34,975 nucleotides of DNA from Thalassovita sp. (GCA_002729595.1 PBYL01000321.1:1-34975), one strand, 5' to 3'. Shown: positions 16,157 to 26,300, counted from the stretch's first letter. The notes: generated by a model not told the origin, from the letters alone. A program made the numbers and translations.

Positions 16157-16956
16157 TATAATCTATCTGTATATTCGTACCCAAACCACTTATACTTTTC
16201 GTAATTTACCAAGCTAGCGGCCTTCCATGTTTTAGACCAATGTACATCTGTTTTTACATGAGACTTTCTAACAAGCTTAAATAAACTATCAAATTCATTT
16301 GACTCTACTGGTAAAGAACCACTGTTTGTTAAAAATCCTTCCTTATCTCTAATCACAAATCCTTCTGAACAGACTTTACCAGTTGCTGGATCGTAGCCAC
16401 CTAACAACCCAGAAGTATTTACACTTTCTTCCCAAGTCATGCCTAAATTTAACTTTAACCAATTAGCAAGCACAACATTTTCATCTTTATTATCTGTGTA
16501 AACTTCTGCTAAACTTGTTGTAACAGGTATCTCGGGAACTGTAGGAAAATCTAACATTACCGCATAGAATTTTACTTCTTCCCAAGACAACCATCTGTCT
16601 TCTTCTCTCACTGCAAAAACATAAAAATACGATTCAAGGTTTTTGTATGCTATGGAATGAATACCATACATATTTTCGCCAAAAATCTCCAGATTATTCA
16701 GGTCATTCTTAATTAATTCCCATCTTTCTCGCATGGGTTTATCCCAAGGATGCTGAGTTGGAGTGGTGTGCGAACGAGCAAAAACTCCATTTTTATTAAA
16801 GCAGTTATTTTGCCCATCTAGCTTTTCTGTAAGCACCAATTCTTTTTTCTGGGCAAATGCTTTTACGTAACCATTTGGCATGAAACGATCGTCAGAAGTT
16901 GTTCCCAAACTGATCTGCGCATGAAGACTCCTGCAATATTTCCGCGATTCGTTCAC
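16156..16956 (-). CDS. ATP-dependent RNA ligase (Rnl family)
   Basis: This 266-residue protein has all the nucleotidyltransferase motifs. Motif I is EKLDGQN with the adenylated Lys45, motif III FGENMYG (92-98), motif IIIa FYVFAVRE (111-118), motif IV EGFVIR (198-203) and motif V FKLVRK (226-231). It joins 3'-OH and 5'-phosphate RNA ends using ATP through an enzyme-AMP intermediate. It is shorter than T4 Rnl2 (334) and Rnl1 (374), so a C-terminal specificity domain is small or absent. The HD-Pnk gene downstream would produce the ends that the ligase needs, making a complete heal-and-seal pair. The in vivo RNA target is unknown; tRNA cut by a stress or phage-defence nuclease is a reasonable inference. 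Confidence 0.9.
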   Translation of the reverse strand: MNESRKYCRSLHAQISLGTTSDDRFMPNGYVKAFAQKKELVLTEKLDGQNNCFNKNGVFARSHTTPTQHPWDKPMRERWELIKNDLNNLEIFGENMYGIHSIAYKNLESYFYVFAVREEDRWLSWEEVKFYAVMLDFPTVPEIPVTTSLAEVYTDNKDENVVLANWLKLNLGMTWEESVNTSGLLGGYDPATGKVCSEGFVIRDKEGFLTNSGSLPVESNEFDSLFKLVRKSHVKTDVHWSKTWKAASLVNYEKYKWFGYEYTDRL

Positions 16957-17329
16957 TTTTGTTTTGTTAATTATTCTCTAATCTTGGTATTCAAATTTTT
17001 AAAAACACAAAGCTATCGGATATTTTCCCATTTCGCAAAAATGGTTTTTCATTCAATTATATAAAATTTTAATATATAAATACAGCATTATATTTTACAA
17101 TGTATCAGTTTCCCAGAATAACAGCAAATATTCCCGATATAGGATTTTTTCTGTAATTGTTAATAATTGAAATGTAAGAATAAATATCACTTTTTTAAGA
17201 ATGTTTTTAGCTATCCAAATACTCACCAAAACTAAATAGCATTACTATTTACAAAGATGATAACTTCAAGTTATGGTCTGAGATTTAATACTTCCACTTT
17301 AAATGTCACACTATTACAAAAAAACTTTT
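16957..17329. other. 373-bp divergent intergenic region (RNA repair / cytochrome c peroxidase)
   Basis: AT-rich control region for the two divergent units. No gene is seen. The frame of the peroxidase is open from an ATG at 17303, but that would put nine residues before the signal peptide. A perfect palindrome at 17260-17274 is listed separately. I found no exact TAnnTTTG box for either direction. Confidence 0.6.
17260..17274. promoter_or_regulatory. 15-bp perfect palindrome, candidate operator of the peroxidase gene
   Basis: ATAACTT-C-AAGTTAT is an exact inverted repeat with a 1-bp centre, 56 bp upstream of the chosen ATG. Size and position suit a dimeric regulator. No regulator gene lies next to it, so its partner is unknown. 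Confidence 0.4.
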
Positions 17330-18673
17330 ATGAAGCTTAATTACCTTTTATTTTCAGTCTTTTTAATCGGTTTAATTTCTTGTAATAATGATCCCGACCA
17401 AGTAATTGATCAGGAAGCAGAAGTTGATCAAGAATTAGAACAGACCTTAAAACTGGCTGCAGAAAATGGAGAAATTTCTTATTTTAAACTGCCTACTAGT
17501 ACTGATCTTAACAACATTCCGCAAGACCCAAAAAATCCTCTAACAGCAGAAAAAGTTGCACTAGGCCAATTACTTTATCACGAAACAGGCCTTGCTTTAA
17601 ATTCTATCACAGATGGTAAAAGAACCTATTCTTGTGCCTCTTGTCATCATGCACAGGCAGGTTTCCAAGCCGGAATAAGACAAGGTATTGGTGATGGAGG
17701 TATGGGTTTCGGTATCGCTGGTGAAGGTAGAAGCCAAAACAGCGAAGTAGATACAGAACTGATTGATGTTCAGCCTGTTCGTTCACCTTCAACTTTAAAT
17801 AGTGCGTATCAAGTAGCGCAACTTTGGAATGGTCAGTTTGGTGCTGTTGGACCTAATGAAGGTACTGAGGCTCAATGGACAGAAGGCACTCCTAAATTTG
17901 TAAATCACTTAGGATTTGAAGGTGTTGAAACTCAAGCAATTGCCGGTTTTGATGTTCACCGTATGGGAGTTGATACAGCATTGATAATAGATACAGATTA
18001 CAAAGCTATGTTTGATGAAGCATTTCCTGAAGTAGATGAAAACGATAGATATAGCAAAAAACAAATTGGTTTAGCCGTTGCTGCGTATGAGCGAACTTTA
18101 CTTGCAACGGAAGCTCCATGGCAAAAATATTTGGCTGGTGATCAAAATGCTTTAACTCAAGACCAAAAACTTGGAGCAATCCTATTCTTTGGCAAAGCAA
18201 ATTGTGTTTCTTGCCACAACGGCCCCGCACTTAATAGCATGGAATTTTATGCACTTGGTATGGGAGATTTAACCGGAGACAATGTATTTAGATTTACAGA
18301 AGACGATCCGGCACATAGAGGAAGAGCAAGTTTTACAGGTAATGTAGATGACGAATACAAGTTTAAAGTACCTCAATTATACAACCTGAAAGATTCTCCA
18401 TTTTATGGTCATGGTGGCACCTTTAATACAGTAAAAGAAGTTATAACATATAAAAATGCCGCTGTAATAGAAAACGTAAATGTACCTAATTCACAATTAG
18501 CATTAGAATTTGTTCCGTTAGAGCTCAGCGAAGATGAAATTGACCAGTTGACAGACTTTGTAGAAAATGGATTGTATGATCCGAGTTTACTGCGTTATAT
18601 TCCGGATAATTTACCGTCTAATTTAAATTTCCCAAATAACGATACGCAATCCCAAGTGGATTTAAGTTTTTAA
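17330..18673 (+). CDS. Di-haem cytochrome c peroxidase (CcpA/MauG family) lipoprotein
   Basis: With the start at the ATG at 17330 the protein has 447 residues and a clean lipoprotein signal (MKLNYLLFSVFLIGLISC, Cys18). An upstream in-frame ATG at 17303 would only add nine residues. Two c-type haem motifs are present, CASCH (102-106) and CVSCH (292-296), with family landmarks AEKVALGQLLYHETG, VRSPSTLNSAY and KVPQLYNLKDSPFYGHGG. Bacterial members reduce hydrogen peroxide with electrons from small cytochromes; MauG-like members instead oxidise a protein partner. The lipid anchor puts it in the periplasm or at the outer membrane. A terminator follows directly. Which chemistry applies cannot be read from sequence. 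Confidence 0.92.
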   Translation: MKLNYLLFSVFLIGLISCNNDPDQVIDQEAEVDQELEQTLKLAAENGEISYFKLPTSTDLNNIPQDPKNPLTAEKVALGQLLYHETGLALNSITDGKRTYSCASCHHAQAGFQAGIRQGIGDGGMGFGIAGEGRSQNSEVDTELIDVQPVRSPSTLNSAYQVAQLWNGQFGAVGPNEGTEAQWTEGTPKFVNHLGFEGVETQAIAGFDVHRMGVDTALIIDTDYKAMFDEAFPEVDENDRYSKKQIGLAVAAYERTLLATEAPWQKYLAGDQNALTQDQKLGAILFFGKANCVSCHNGPALNSMEFYALGMGDLTGDNVFRFTEDDPAHRGRASFTGNVDDEYKFKVPQLYNLKDSPFYGHGGTFNTVKEVITYKNAAVIENVNVPNSQLALEFVPLELSEDEIDQLTDFVENGLYDPSLLRYIPDNLPSNLNFPNNDTQSQVDLSF

Positions 18674-18680
18674 CTCATAT

Positions 18681-18709
18681 ATGCCCTAAAAATTTAGGGC
18701 ATTTTTTTT
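18681..18709 (+). terminator. Rho-independent terminator of the peroxidase gene
   Basis: A stem ATGCCC/GGGCAT extended by A-T pairs runs into eight T, 8 bp after the stop codon. Confidence 0.88.
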
Positions 18710-18801
18710 CTTCATTATTTCTATTCGAGATTCACTTTCAACATTAGAAGCTTGCAGCGATTCTTCAATTTGTAGCGTAAAAACCATAAATACGTACAAT
18801 T

Positions 18802-19167
18802 ATGAAAAGAATTATAGCTATTAGTTTTTTTGCCCTTACTTTAATGGTAGGCTGTTCAGATGATGAAATTACTATTTCTCACGAAGACCTTTTGGGCACT
18901 TGGATTACATTAGACAAAAGTGATACGCTGCAATTTACATCTGAAATAGATTTTTATAAATCTAGCAAAACGATGAGTTACGATCATTACTCTTATCAAC
19001 TTTTGAAAGATTCTCTTCAAATCGGTTATAGTGGAAAAATGTTTGTACTAGTTTATCCAACCAAACATCAATTTAATATTGATAAAGATGAGTTAATGAT
19101 AGATTTTAGTCAAGTCGAATGTTTTGGGTTTGATAGTGAAAAAATAACTTATTTGAAGGAAGACTAA
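18802..19167 (+). CDS. Small lipoprotein with lipocalin-like start, 121 residues
   Basis: The signal MKRIIAISFFALTLMVGC gives lipidated Cys18. The next residues SDDE are acidic, like the lipoprotein export signal that sends Bacteroidota lipoproteins to the cell surface. The mature part begins LLGTWITLDKSDTLQFTSEIDF, the G-T-W start of many small lipocalin-like domains, and continues as beta-strands (MSYDHYSYQLLKDSLQIGYS). The last strand contains a single Cys. The esterase gene starts 36 bp after its stop, so both are probably on one transcript. Function unknown; it might be a small binding protein for that locus. Confidence 0.75.
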   Translation: MKRIIAISFFALTLMVGCSDDEITISHEDLLGTWITLDKSDTLQFTSEIDFYKSSKTMSYDHYSYQLLKDSLQIGYSGKMFVLVYPTKHQFNIDKDELMIDFSQVECFGFDSEKITYLKED

Positions 19168-19203
19168 AACCCAAAGAAAACAATCGCTATAACAAAGCAT
19201 TAA

Positions 19204-20763
19204 ATGAAGAACATTTTTTTACTCTACTTTTTAACCTTAACCAGTAACATCGTTTTCGGTTTAACAGAAAGCTCCACTTTAAAAATCGTAAACTTTCAGT
19301 CAGAAACTAATGGTGGCCTTTATCAATTATATATTCGGAGTCCATCAAAGATTTCATCAACAGAAAAAAATCCGGCTACTTTACTATTAGATGCCAACTA
19401 TTATCACAGAACTTTTACAAACATCTACGACTCACTAATTCAGCCTGAATACGATCAACAATTTATCATAGGTATCGGTTACTTGCCCAATCCCATGAAC
19501 GATACCTTGTTCATGAGAGACTTCACTCCTACTACAATAAAAAATTTCCCAAACTCTGGGAAAGCTGGTGATTTCAAAAAAGAATTAGAGCAAGAAATTA
19601 TCCCTTACATTATCGATGAGTTAAATGTTGATCAAAACAACATTTCTATAGTGGGTCATCATTACAGTGCTTTGTTTTTAAGATGGCTGCTTAGCCAAAA
19701 GTCAGAGTTTCAATTTTCTAATTATATAATTTGCAGTCCGGTATTAGTCTTTAATGAAAGCTTTAAAAACCTCGACTTCGATAAAAATAATACTGGTATT
19801 TACTTGAGTGCCGGAGCAGGTAAAATCATTTATGTTACTGAACCAGAACTCAATAAAAACAGATATGAAAAATTAAGTGATGAGTTGACTGATTACTTAG
19901 GAGATTCTGAACACTTTGAAACTGCTTACTATCCTTCTACATTAAGGTATGACGATTTGTATCTTGGTTTTTGTGATGGAATTAGGTTCATCAATAAACA
20001 TCAAACAAAATTAAGTAGAAATAAAGGAGAATTTTACCCAAACAAATTGAATCCCATTGATGAATCTGACATTTTCATCGATCATTTAACTGATAAAAAT
20101 ACTTCGTTTAGATATGAAATCTCAATATTCCCACCAGCAAACAAATTGGATGAAAAGTTACCTGTAATTGTAATTCTAGATGCAGACTTTAACTATACTG
20201 AATTATTGAAAACAGCTCAGACCTTAATGGAAGAGGGAAAAATACCTAAAAGTTTGATTGTAGGTGTGGGTTATGGCACTTCAATTATTGGTAGAGGAAA
20301 TAACAGAAATCGTGATTTTCTACCCAACAAAGTGAATAATATGGAATCTGGCAATGGTAAACATTTTGCAGATTTTCTCAACATTCAATTAATAGAATAT
20401 TTAGAAAAGAACTATTCAGTTTCAAATCAATTTATTCTACATGGACATAGTTACGGAGGATTGTTTTTAGCTTATTTGCTCTCAAAAGAAAACATCAAAT
20501 ACAAAAAACTAATCATCTCTAGTCCTGCGATTTGGCAAGATAAATCTGTACAAAAGCAATTAAAATTAAATGATGGAAATATCTCGCAAAAAATCTTTCT
20601 TGCTAGTGGTCAAATTCACGACAATGATAAAGACACAAAGCGTTTAGACAAAGTCTTAAAAAAGAAGACAGCCAATCTCGAAACAGAACTATATCCCGAT
20701 GCCTCTCACCTCTCAGTCATATCAAAGGCTTTTGAAGATGGACTGATGTATTTAATAGAATAA
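19204..20763 (+). CDS. Tandem-duplicated alpha/beta hydrolase (esterase D-like), first half lacking its nucleophile
   Basis: This 519-residue secreted protein has a signal peptide (about 1-19) and two copies of one esterase fold. Matching blocks are LLLDANYYHRTF and VILDADFNYTEL, FIIGIGY and LIVGVGY, NYIICSPVLVF and KLIISSPAIWQ. The second half has a proper nucleophile elbow GHSYGG with Ser416 and a late His in DASHLS. In the first half the elbow reads GHHYSA (151-156), with His in place of Ser. So the C-terminal half is likely active, as in the siderophore/acyl esterase D family, and the N-terminal half is likely a structural or binding partner. It follows the small lipoprotein gene by 36 bp. 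Substrate unknown. Confidence 0.85.
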   Translation: MKNIFLLYFLTLTSNIVFGLTESSTLKIVNFQSETNGGLYQLYIRSPSKISSTEKNPATLLLDANYYHRTFTNIYDSLIQPEYDQQFIIGIGYLPNPMNDTLFMRDFTPTTIKNFPNSGKAGDFKKELEQEIIPYIIDELNVDQNNISIVGHHYSALFLRWLLSQKSEFQFSNYIICSPVLVFNESFKNLDFDKNNTGIYLSAGAGKIIYVTEPELNKNRYEKLSDELTDYLGDSEHFETAYYPSTLRYDDLYLGFCDGIRFINKHQTKLSRNKGEFYPNKLNPIDESDIFIDHLTDKNTSFRYEISIFPPANKLDEKLPVIVILDADFNYTELLKTAQTLMEEGKIPKSLIVGVGYGTSIIGRGNNRNRDFLPNKVNNMESGNGKHFADFLNIQLIEYLEKNYSVSNQFILHGHSYGGLFLAYLLSKENIKYKKLIISSPAIWQDKSVQKQLKLNDGNISQKIFLASGQIHDNDKDTKRLDKVLKKKTANLETELYPDASHLSVISKAFEDGLMYLIE

Positions 20764-20769
20764 TAAGAT

Positions 20770-20802
20770 TACCTTCCTGACAATTGAAGCATCAGGAAGG
20801 TA
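20770..20802. terminator. Bidirectional hairpin between convergent esterase genes
   Basis: A perfect 11-bp stem, TACCTTCCTGA/TCAGGAAGGTA, with an 11-nt loop lies between the stop codons of two convergent genes. T-runs are weak on both sides, so it may stop transcription or only protect 3' ends. Confidence 0.7.
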
Positions 20803-20815
20803 GGATTAAAATCAC

Positions 20816-22498
20816 TTATTGTAAAGCTGATCTGGCTTCGCGATCTGGATCATTCATTAACTCACATTCATCATTCAAGACCATCACTTCACCTTCTTTG
20901 GCTGTGTACTTATCCCATTCAGGTAAACCACCTCCATTTGGATTACCCGTTTTCATAAACTGAATCAATGAACTAGACATCTTGTCTGCCAATTTTCTTG
21001 GTCTTGGACCTCCACCAGTATGCGTAAACATTAAATCTGTATTATTAAACCAGAAACAAATATCTAAGCAATGGAAAGCACGCATGCGACCATTATATAA
21101 ATTAGGCTCCCAACCAAACCAAGCTACATAAACTGGCGCGTTTTGCTGTAATTTGGCATTCGCAGTATTTACAACACCATTTCTATTACTAGAAACTAAA
21201 GTCATAATCTCAATAGGCTTTGCATCTGGAAAAATACTGGCATATGCCTGATATACCTCCGGTGCTTTTTCGCCCAATCCACCCATAAAACCTGCTCTTT
21301 CTTTTAAGAAAACAATTGCCTTTTCTTCTGTAATGTTTTCCATTTCGAGACTAGTTCTAGACATGCCCCATTCGTGGAAAGTACTGCAAATCAGCATAGG
21401 TACATCTGAAGCTGTTCCAATTTTATCTGAAAAGAATATTTCTTTTGGCAAATTAACACCATCTGCCACCGGACCATAACCACCTCTAAACATACCTCCG
21501 CCACCGGTTTCTTCTCTTAGTTTTGCTTCTGCTTTATAAGCTACTTCCAAATACCTTTGCCAAGGCATTTCTTGTAATTTGTGCATTTCTGCCGGACTCA
21601 AACCAGCTTCTCTTAATACATATTCTCCTAATTGTTTAGAGTAAGATTGATCGATAGCTTGGGTTGTTGAACCACTCAAAGGCACCATTTTATGAAACAA
21701 ACCTTTTGTTTGAGGCATCGCTCCTAAAATACATACTTTGGCTCCTCCTCCAGATTGACCCATTATCGTTACATTGCCAGGATCACCACCAAAGTTTTCT
21801 ATGTTTTCTTTTACCCACTCTAAAGCCGCCACCATATCTAAAGCACCCACATTTCCAGAGTTTTTGAATTTTTCTCCACCTACAGCAGAAAGATCAGTAA
21901 AACCGATTGGTCCAAGTCTATGATTGATAGACACAAAAACTACATCACCTTTTCTACTAAAATTCTCACCATCGTAACCATCTTGCTCAATACCATTACC
22001 ATTTCTATAACCTCCACCATGCAACCAAACCAACACAGGTCTTTTTTTACCATCAGCAATGGCTGGCGTCCAAACATTTAGTTTAAGGCAATCTTCGCTT
22101 ACATCGTCATAATTCCAGTGATCTGCAAAAGAGTAATGTGCATTTGCATAGCGGTTTTCCATTTGCTGAGGCGCCGTGTTACCCCACCACAATGCAGGTT
22201 TAGTATCAGTCCAAGGTTCAGGTTTTTGTGGAGGCATAAATCTGTTTTTTCCACTCGTATCGGCTCCATAAGGAATCCCTCTAAACTGAAAAATATCTCT
22301 TAGCTTAAATCCCTGCACTTTACCATACACAGTTTTTGCAATGGCAATGTCATCACCTATAAATAATACTTGCTCATCACTAGCTTCATGTGAGGGATTA
22401 TTATCAATAAAATTTGGAATTGGAGAGGCTGCTGTTAAACCTAAACCTGCTGCACCAGCAGTAATGGTATGAAAAAAATTTCTTCTATTTGTCTTCAT
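20816..22498 (-). CDS. Type B carboxylesterase, Tat-exported
   Basis: This 560-residue protein starts with a twin-arginine signal (MKTNRRNFFHTITAGAAGLGL), so it folds before export. It is a type B carboxylesterase: FQFRGIPYG, EDCLKLNVWTP (135-145), the oxyanion motif HGGGY (160-164), the nucleophile elbow GQSGGG with Ser249, an acid in STFHEWG and a His in RAFHCLDICF. It hydrolyses carboxylic esters outside the cytoplasm; the specific ester is not known. It converges on the duplicated esterase, so two unrelated secreted hydrolases lie back to back. Length is normal for the family. An 861-bp AT-rich region separates it from the divergent SusC gene. Confidence 0.92.
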   Translation of the reverse strand: MKTNRRNFFHTITAGAAGLGLTAASPIPNFIDNNPSHEASDEQVLFIGDDIAIAKTVYGKVQGFKLRDIFQFRGIPYGADTSGKNRFMPPQKPEPWTDTKPALWWGNTAPQQMENRYANAHYSFADHWNYDDVSEDCLKLNVWTPAIADGKKRPVLVWLHGGGYRNGNGIEQDGYDGENFSRKGDVVFVSINHRLGPIGFTDLSAVGGEKFKNSGNVGALDMVAALEWVKENIENFGGDPGNVTIMGQSGGGAKVCILGAMPQTKGLFHKMVPLSGSTTQAIDQSYSKQLGEYVLREAGLSPAEMHKLQEMPWQRYLEVAYKAEAKLREETGGGGMFRGGYGPVADGVNLPKEIFFSDKIGTASDVPMLICSTFHEWGMSRTSLEMENITEEKAIVFLKERAGFMGGLGEKAPEVYQAYASIFPDAKPIEIMTLVSSNRNGVVNTANAKLQQNAPVYVAWFGWEPNLYNGRMRAFHCLDICFWFNNTDLMFTHTGGGPRPRKLADKMSSSLIQFMKTGNPNGGGLPEWDKYTAKEGEVMVLNDECELMNDPDREARSALQ

Positions 22499-22880
22499 AA
22501 TTTGATAGTTAAAATTTCATTTTCAAAATTTAAATAATTAGTGATCTAGTTTTTGACAATATGCTTTACGTCTCACTTATCGACTATTGAAAGCATACTT
22601 AATATAAAGAAAGAATTTTTTAGAATGGAAAAACTTGTCGATTAAAACTTTTTTTGTTGTTGGCTTTGTTAAAGTTATTGAATGTACATTTTAAATCCGA
22701 GATTAAACACAACTAAATTTTTGGTATAATTTGGCTTGTCTAAATTTTAATTTCGTCATAAATTAATCTTATCAAGTAGCATAGTTTAATAAATAAACTT
22801 ATTGAAAAGCTCGAATTCTTGGTATTTTATTAAGAATAAATTTGATCAATTTTATGTGAAAACAATGTGTAAGAGAATAA

Positions 22881-22896
22881 TTCACTTTAAAGTGAA
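22881..22896. promoter_or_regulatory. 16-bp perfect palindrome TTCACTTTAAAGTGAA
   Basis: An exact, gapless palindrome in the divergent region, 385 bp from the carboxylesterase start and 464 bp from the SusC start. It could be an operator for either gene. No regulator gene is adjacent. Confidence 0.4.
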
Positions 22897-23236
22897 GTGA
22901 TAAAATTGAGATAATGCAATTCTGTTCATACACTACGATGTATAAATTTGCATAATATTTATAGGAAAAAGTTGATTTTTTCTAAAATAAGGCTTTATAT
23001 TAGGTGCTAGAATACTTTTATAATAAATAATATTTTTACTATCTTTATCTTATTGTCCTAAAAACGGGACATCTTCACAACCAGAGTTTCAATAAGTACT
23101 ACTATCACAACCTTACAATAAAGGCATTAAACTACCATCAAATATTATTAAATATGAAAATGATTATTGATTCTTTACTCTGTCATACCCTTCTTAAAAC
23201 ATATATTATTAACCTTTTTAATCAAACTTAAATGAG

Positions 23237-23320
23237 TAAGAGTAACTAATGTACTCTTAATACATGATGCTTTATTAAAAAATTCTATGCTAAAAAAGTA
23301 TAGGGCTTAATCTCCTATAC
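23237..23320 (+). promoter_or_regulatory. Two hairpins in the leader of the second SusC gene
   Basis: Hairpin 1 (23237-23259) pairs TAAGAGTA with TACTCTTA around a 7-nt loop. Hairpin 2 (23298-23320) pairs GTATAGG with CCTATAC around a 9-nt loop and ends 40 bp before the start codon. Neither has a long T-run, so leader control or protein-binding sites are more likely than a plain terminator. Confidence 0.4.
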
Positions 23321-23359
23321 GATTATTTTAAATTCCCTTAATTTAACTCTTAATTAAAT

Positions 23360-26300
23360 ATGATGATGAAAAATTACTTCGATTATGGGAGGGGTGTATT
23401 CATTCTAGTCTTTTTGGCTAGTTGTTTCTCGTTAAACGCTCAAAGCAACGAGGCAATGGTATTTACTTCTACCAAAACGCCTACTCTTAGCAACGTACAG
23501 ACACCTCTTCAGCGAACTGTAACAGGTGTTGTAACCTCCTCGGAAGACGGACAACCTCTACCTGGTGTGAGTGTATTGATTGTTGGTACTTCTACAGGTA
23601 CAATTACAAACATTGATGGCAAATACGATATTGAAGCTAACTCTGATCAAGTTTTACGCTTCAGTTTTATTGGTTTTGTGGGTCAAGAAGTACAAGTTGG
23701 AAACAGCAATGTATTAGATGTCTCCTTAGAACCAGATGTTGAACAGCTTGAAGAGGTTATCGTAACAGGGTATACATCTGAAAGAAAAGCTGATATTATT
23801 GGTTCAGTTGGTGTTGTAGATGCAAAAAATGCACTTTCTACTCCATCTGCTAACATTGCACAACAACTCCAAGGTCGCGCAGCAGGTGTTACAATATCTG
23901 GTGATGGTGCTCCTGGTGAAGGTGCAAAAGTAAGGATTAGAGGTTTTACATCTTTCGGTCAAAGTAACCCACTTTATGTAATCGACGGTGTACCAACTCA
24001 AGATCCAGCAACAATCAACCCGAATGATATTGAGTCCATCCAAGTATTGAAAGATGCAACTGCAGCTTCAATTTACGGTGCTCGTGCAGCACAGGGTGTA
24101 ATCATTATCACTACTAAAAGAGGCTCAGAAGGTAAGATCGATATCTCTTACAATGGTTATGTAGGTACTACTAAAGTTCCTGAAAGAAGTTACTTAGACG
24201 TAATCAACACAGAGCAATATCTAGATTACTTACAAAGATCTCAGCCTTCAACATTCGTGCATCCAGTATTCGGTCAAATGAGCTCAGCAACAATCCCAGA
24301 ATACATCGTTTCTAGCCCTGGCTTTAAAGGAGGTGTATCTGCTAATGACTCAAGAGCTGATCCTAGCTTGTACGATATTTCTGATTATGGTGCTCCTTAC
24401 CAAATCCTAAAAACAAGTGCCGGAACTAACTGGTTTGACGAAATATTACAACAAGGTTTAATCCAAAGCCATCAAATTTCGGCTACTGGTGGTAATTCTA
24501 CTGCCAACTACGCAGTGAGTTTTAACTATTTTAATCAAGAAGGAACTCACAAATACACAGATTACACAAGATATTCAGCAAGGGTAAACTCTTCATTTAA
24601 ACCAAACAAATGGTTTAGCTTAGGAGAAAACCTACAGATTATTAACGAAGAAAGTAATGGTAGCAGAACTAGAGGTGAAGGTGGACCTTGGGGTTGGGCT
24701 TATCGCTATGTGCCTTACATTCCAGTATACGATATTGGAGGCGGTTTTGGTGGTAACTCAGTGGGTGAATCTGGTAACGCTTCTAACCCAGTAGCAGTGT
24801 TAACAAGAGAGCAATACGATACAAGACAAACTTGGAGAATATTCGGTAATATGTTTGCAGAAGTTTCGCCAATTAAAAACTTAAAAGTTAGATCTTCATT
24901 CGGTATCGATTTTAACAATGCCTATAATGAGGATTACGCTTTTAAATCTTACGAAAACTCAGAAAACCGTGGTTTAACTGCTTACGGTGTTAACAACAAT
25001 AGCAACCTTACTTGGACTTGGACTAATACAGCCAACTATACCAAAAACTTTGGCGCTAAACACCAAGTAAAATTATTAGCAGGTACAGAAGCTATTAATA
25101 GAAATGTGAAAGGTATTGGGGTTTCTACAAACACTTATGATTTTGAAGACCCTAACTTTATCAACTTAAATACAGACCAATTCTCTACGCCAAATGCTTA
25201 CGATAACCAAGCAATTAGAGAATCTTTATACTCCTTATTCGGTCGTGTAGATTACATTTTTGCTGATAAATACCTTTTCAATGCTACAATTCGTAGAGAT
25301 GAAACTTCTAAATTATACGAAGATGTAAGATATGGTACTTTCCCTGCATTTGGTGTTGGTTGGAGAATTTCTGAAGAAAGCTTTATGCAAACTATTTCAT
25401 GGATTGAAGACTTAAAAATCCGTGGTGGTTGGGGACAAATGGGTAGTATCAATAACGTAGACGCAAACAATCAGTTTACGCTTTATAATGCAAATGTTGG
25501 TAGTTCTTTCTACGATATCAACAGAACAAACAACTCTGCTACTGTAGGTTATAGACCATCTCGTACTGGTAGTTTAACTACTCAATGGGAGTATTCAGAA
25601 ACAACCAATATTGGTTTTGATGCAACTTTATTCGATGGCATCATTGACTTAACAGTAGACTGGTATCAAAATAACACCAACGACTTGTTAGTACAAAAAG
25701 TAGCAGCTCCAACAGAACCTCAGGTTGCACAACCTTACATCAACCTAGGTCAAATGGTAAACAAAGGTTTTGATATTTCAGTAACCAACAGAAACCAAAT
25801 TGGCAACTTCTCTTATGATGCAACTTTAATTTTCTCTCGCTATGTAAATGAAGTTACCAATATTGATGGTAACCCTGAAACCTTCATTTCTAGAGGTGGA
25901 GATAGAATCTCAGACATCGTAAGAACTAAAGCAGGTAACCCTATCGCTTCTTTCTGGGGTTGGGAAATTGATCCTAACGATCGTTTCTTTGATACTCAAG
26001 AAGAGATTGATGCTTTAGAACAAGATGGTGCTGTAGTTGGTAGCTGGAAATATGTAGATCAAAATGGAGATGGTAAGATTAATAATGATGATCAAACATT
26101 CTTAGGAAACCCTCACCCAGATTTCGTAACTAGTTTAAACTTGGATTTGAAATATAAAAACTTCGATTTCAATATATTCTTAGTATGGAACCAAGGTAAC
26201 GACCTGTTCAACAACGTGAGTTATTTTACAGATATGAGAGTTTTCGTAGGTGCAGTATCTGAGCGAGTTGTTAATCAAGATTGGAGACCAGGACAAGACA

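Larger units (their letters stand above)
22499..23359. other. 861-bp AT-rich control region between carboxylesterase and second SusC gene
   Basis: No gene is seen in either strand. It holds a 16-bp perfect palindrome (22881-22896), a plus-strand TAAATTTG (22943-22950) that fits the -7 consensus but lies 410 bp before the SusC ATG, a short inverted repeat TGTCC/GGACA (23054-23071), and two hairpins close to SusC (23237-23320). The length suggests a regulated promoter with a long leader. Confidence 0.6.
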
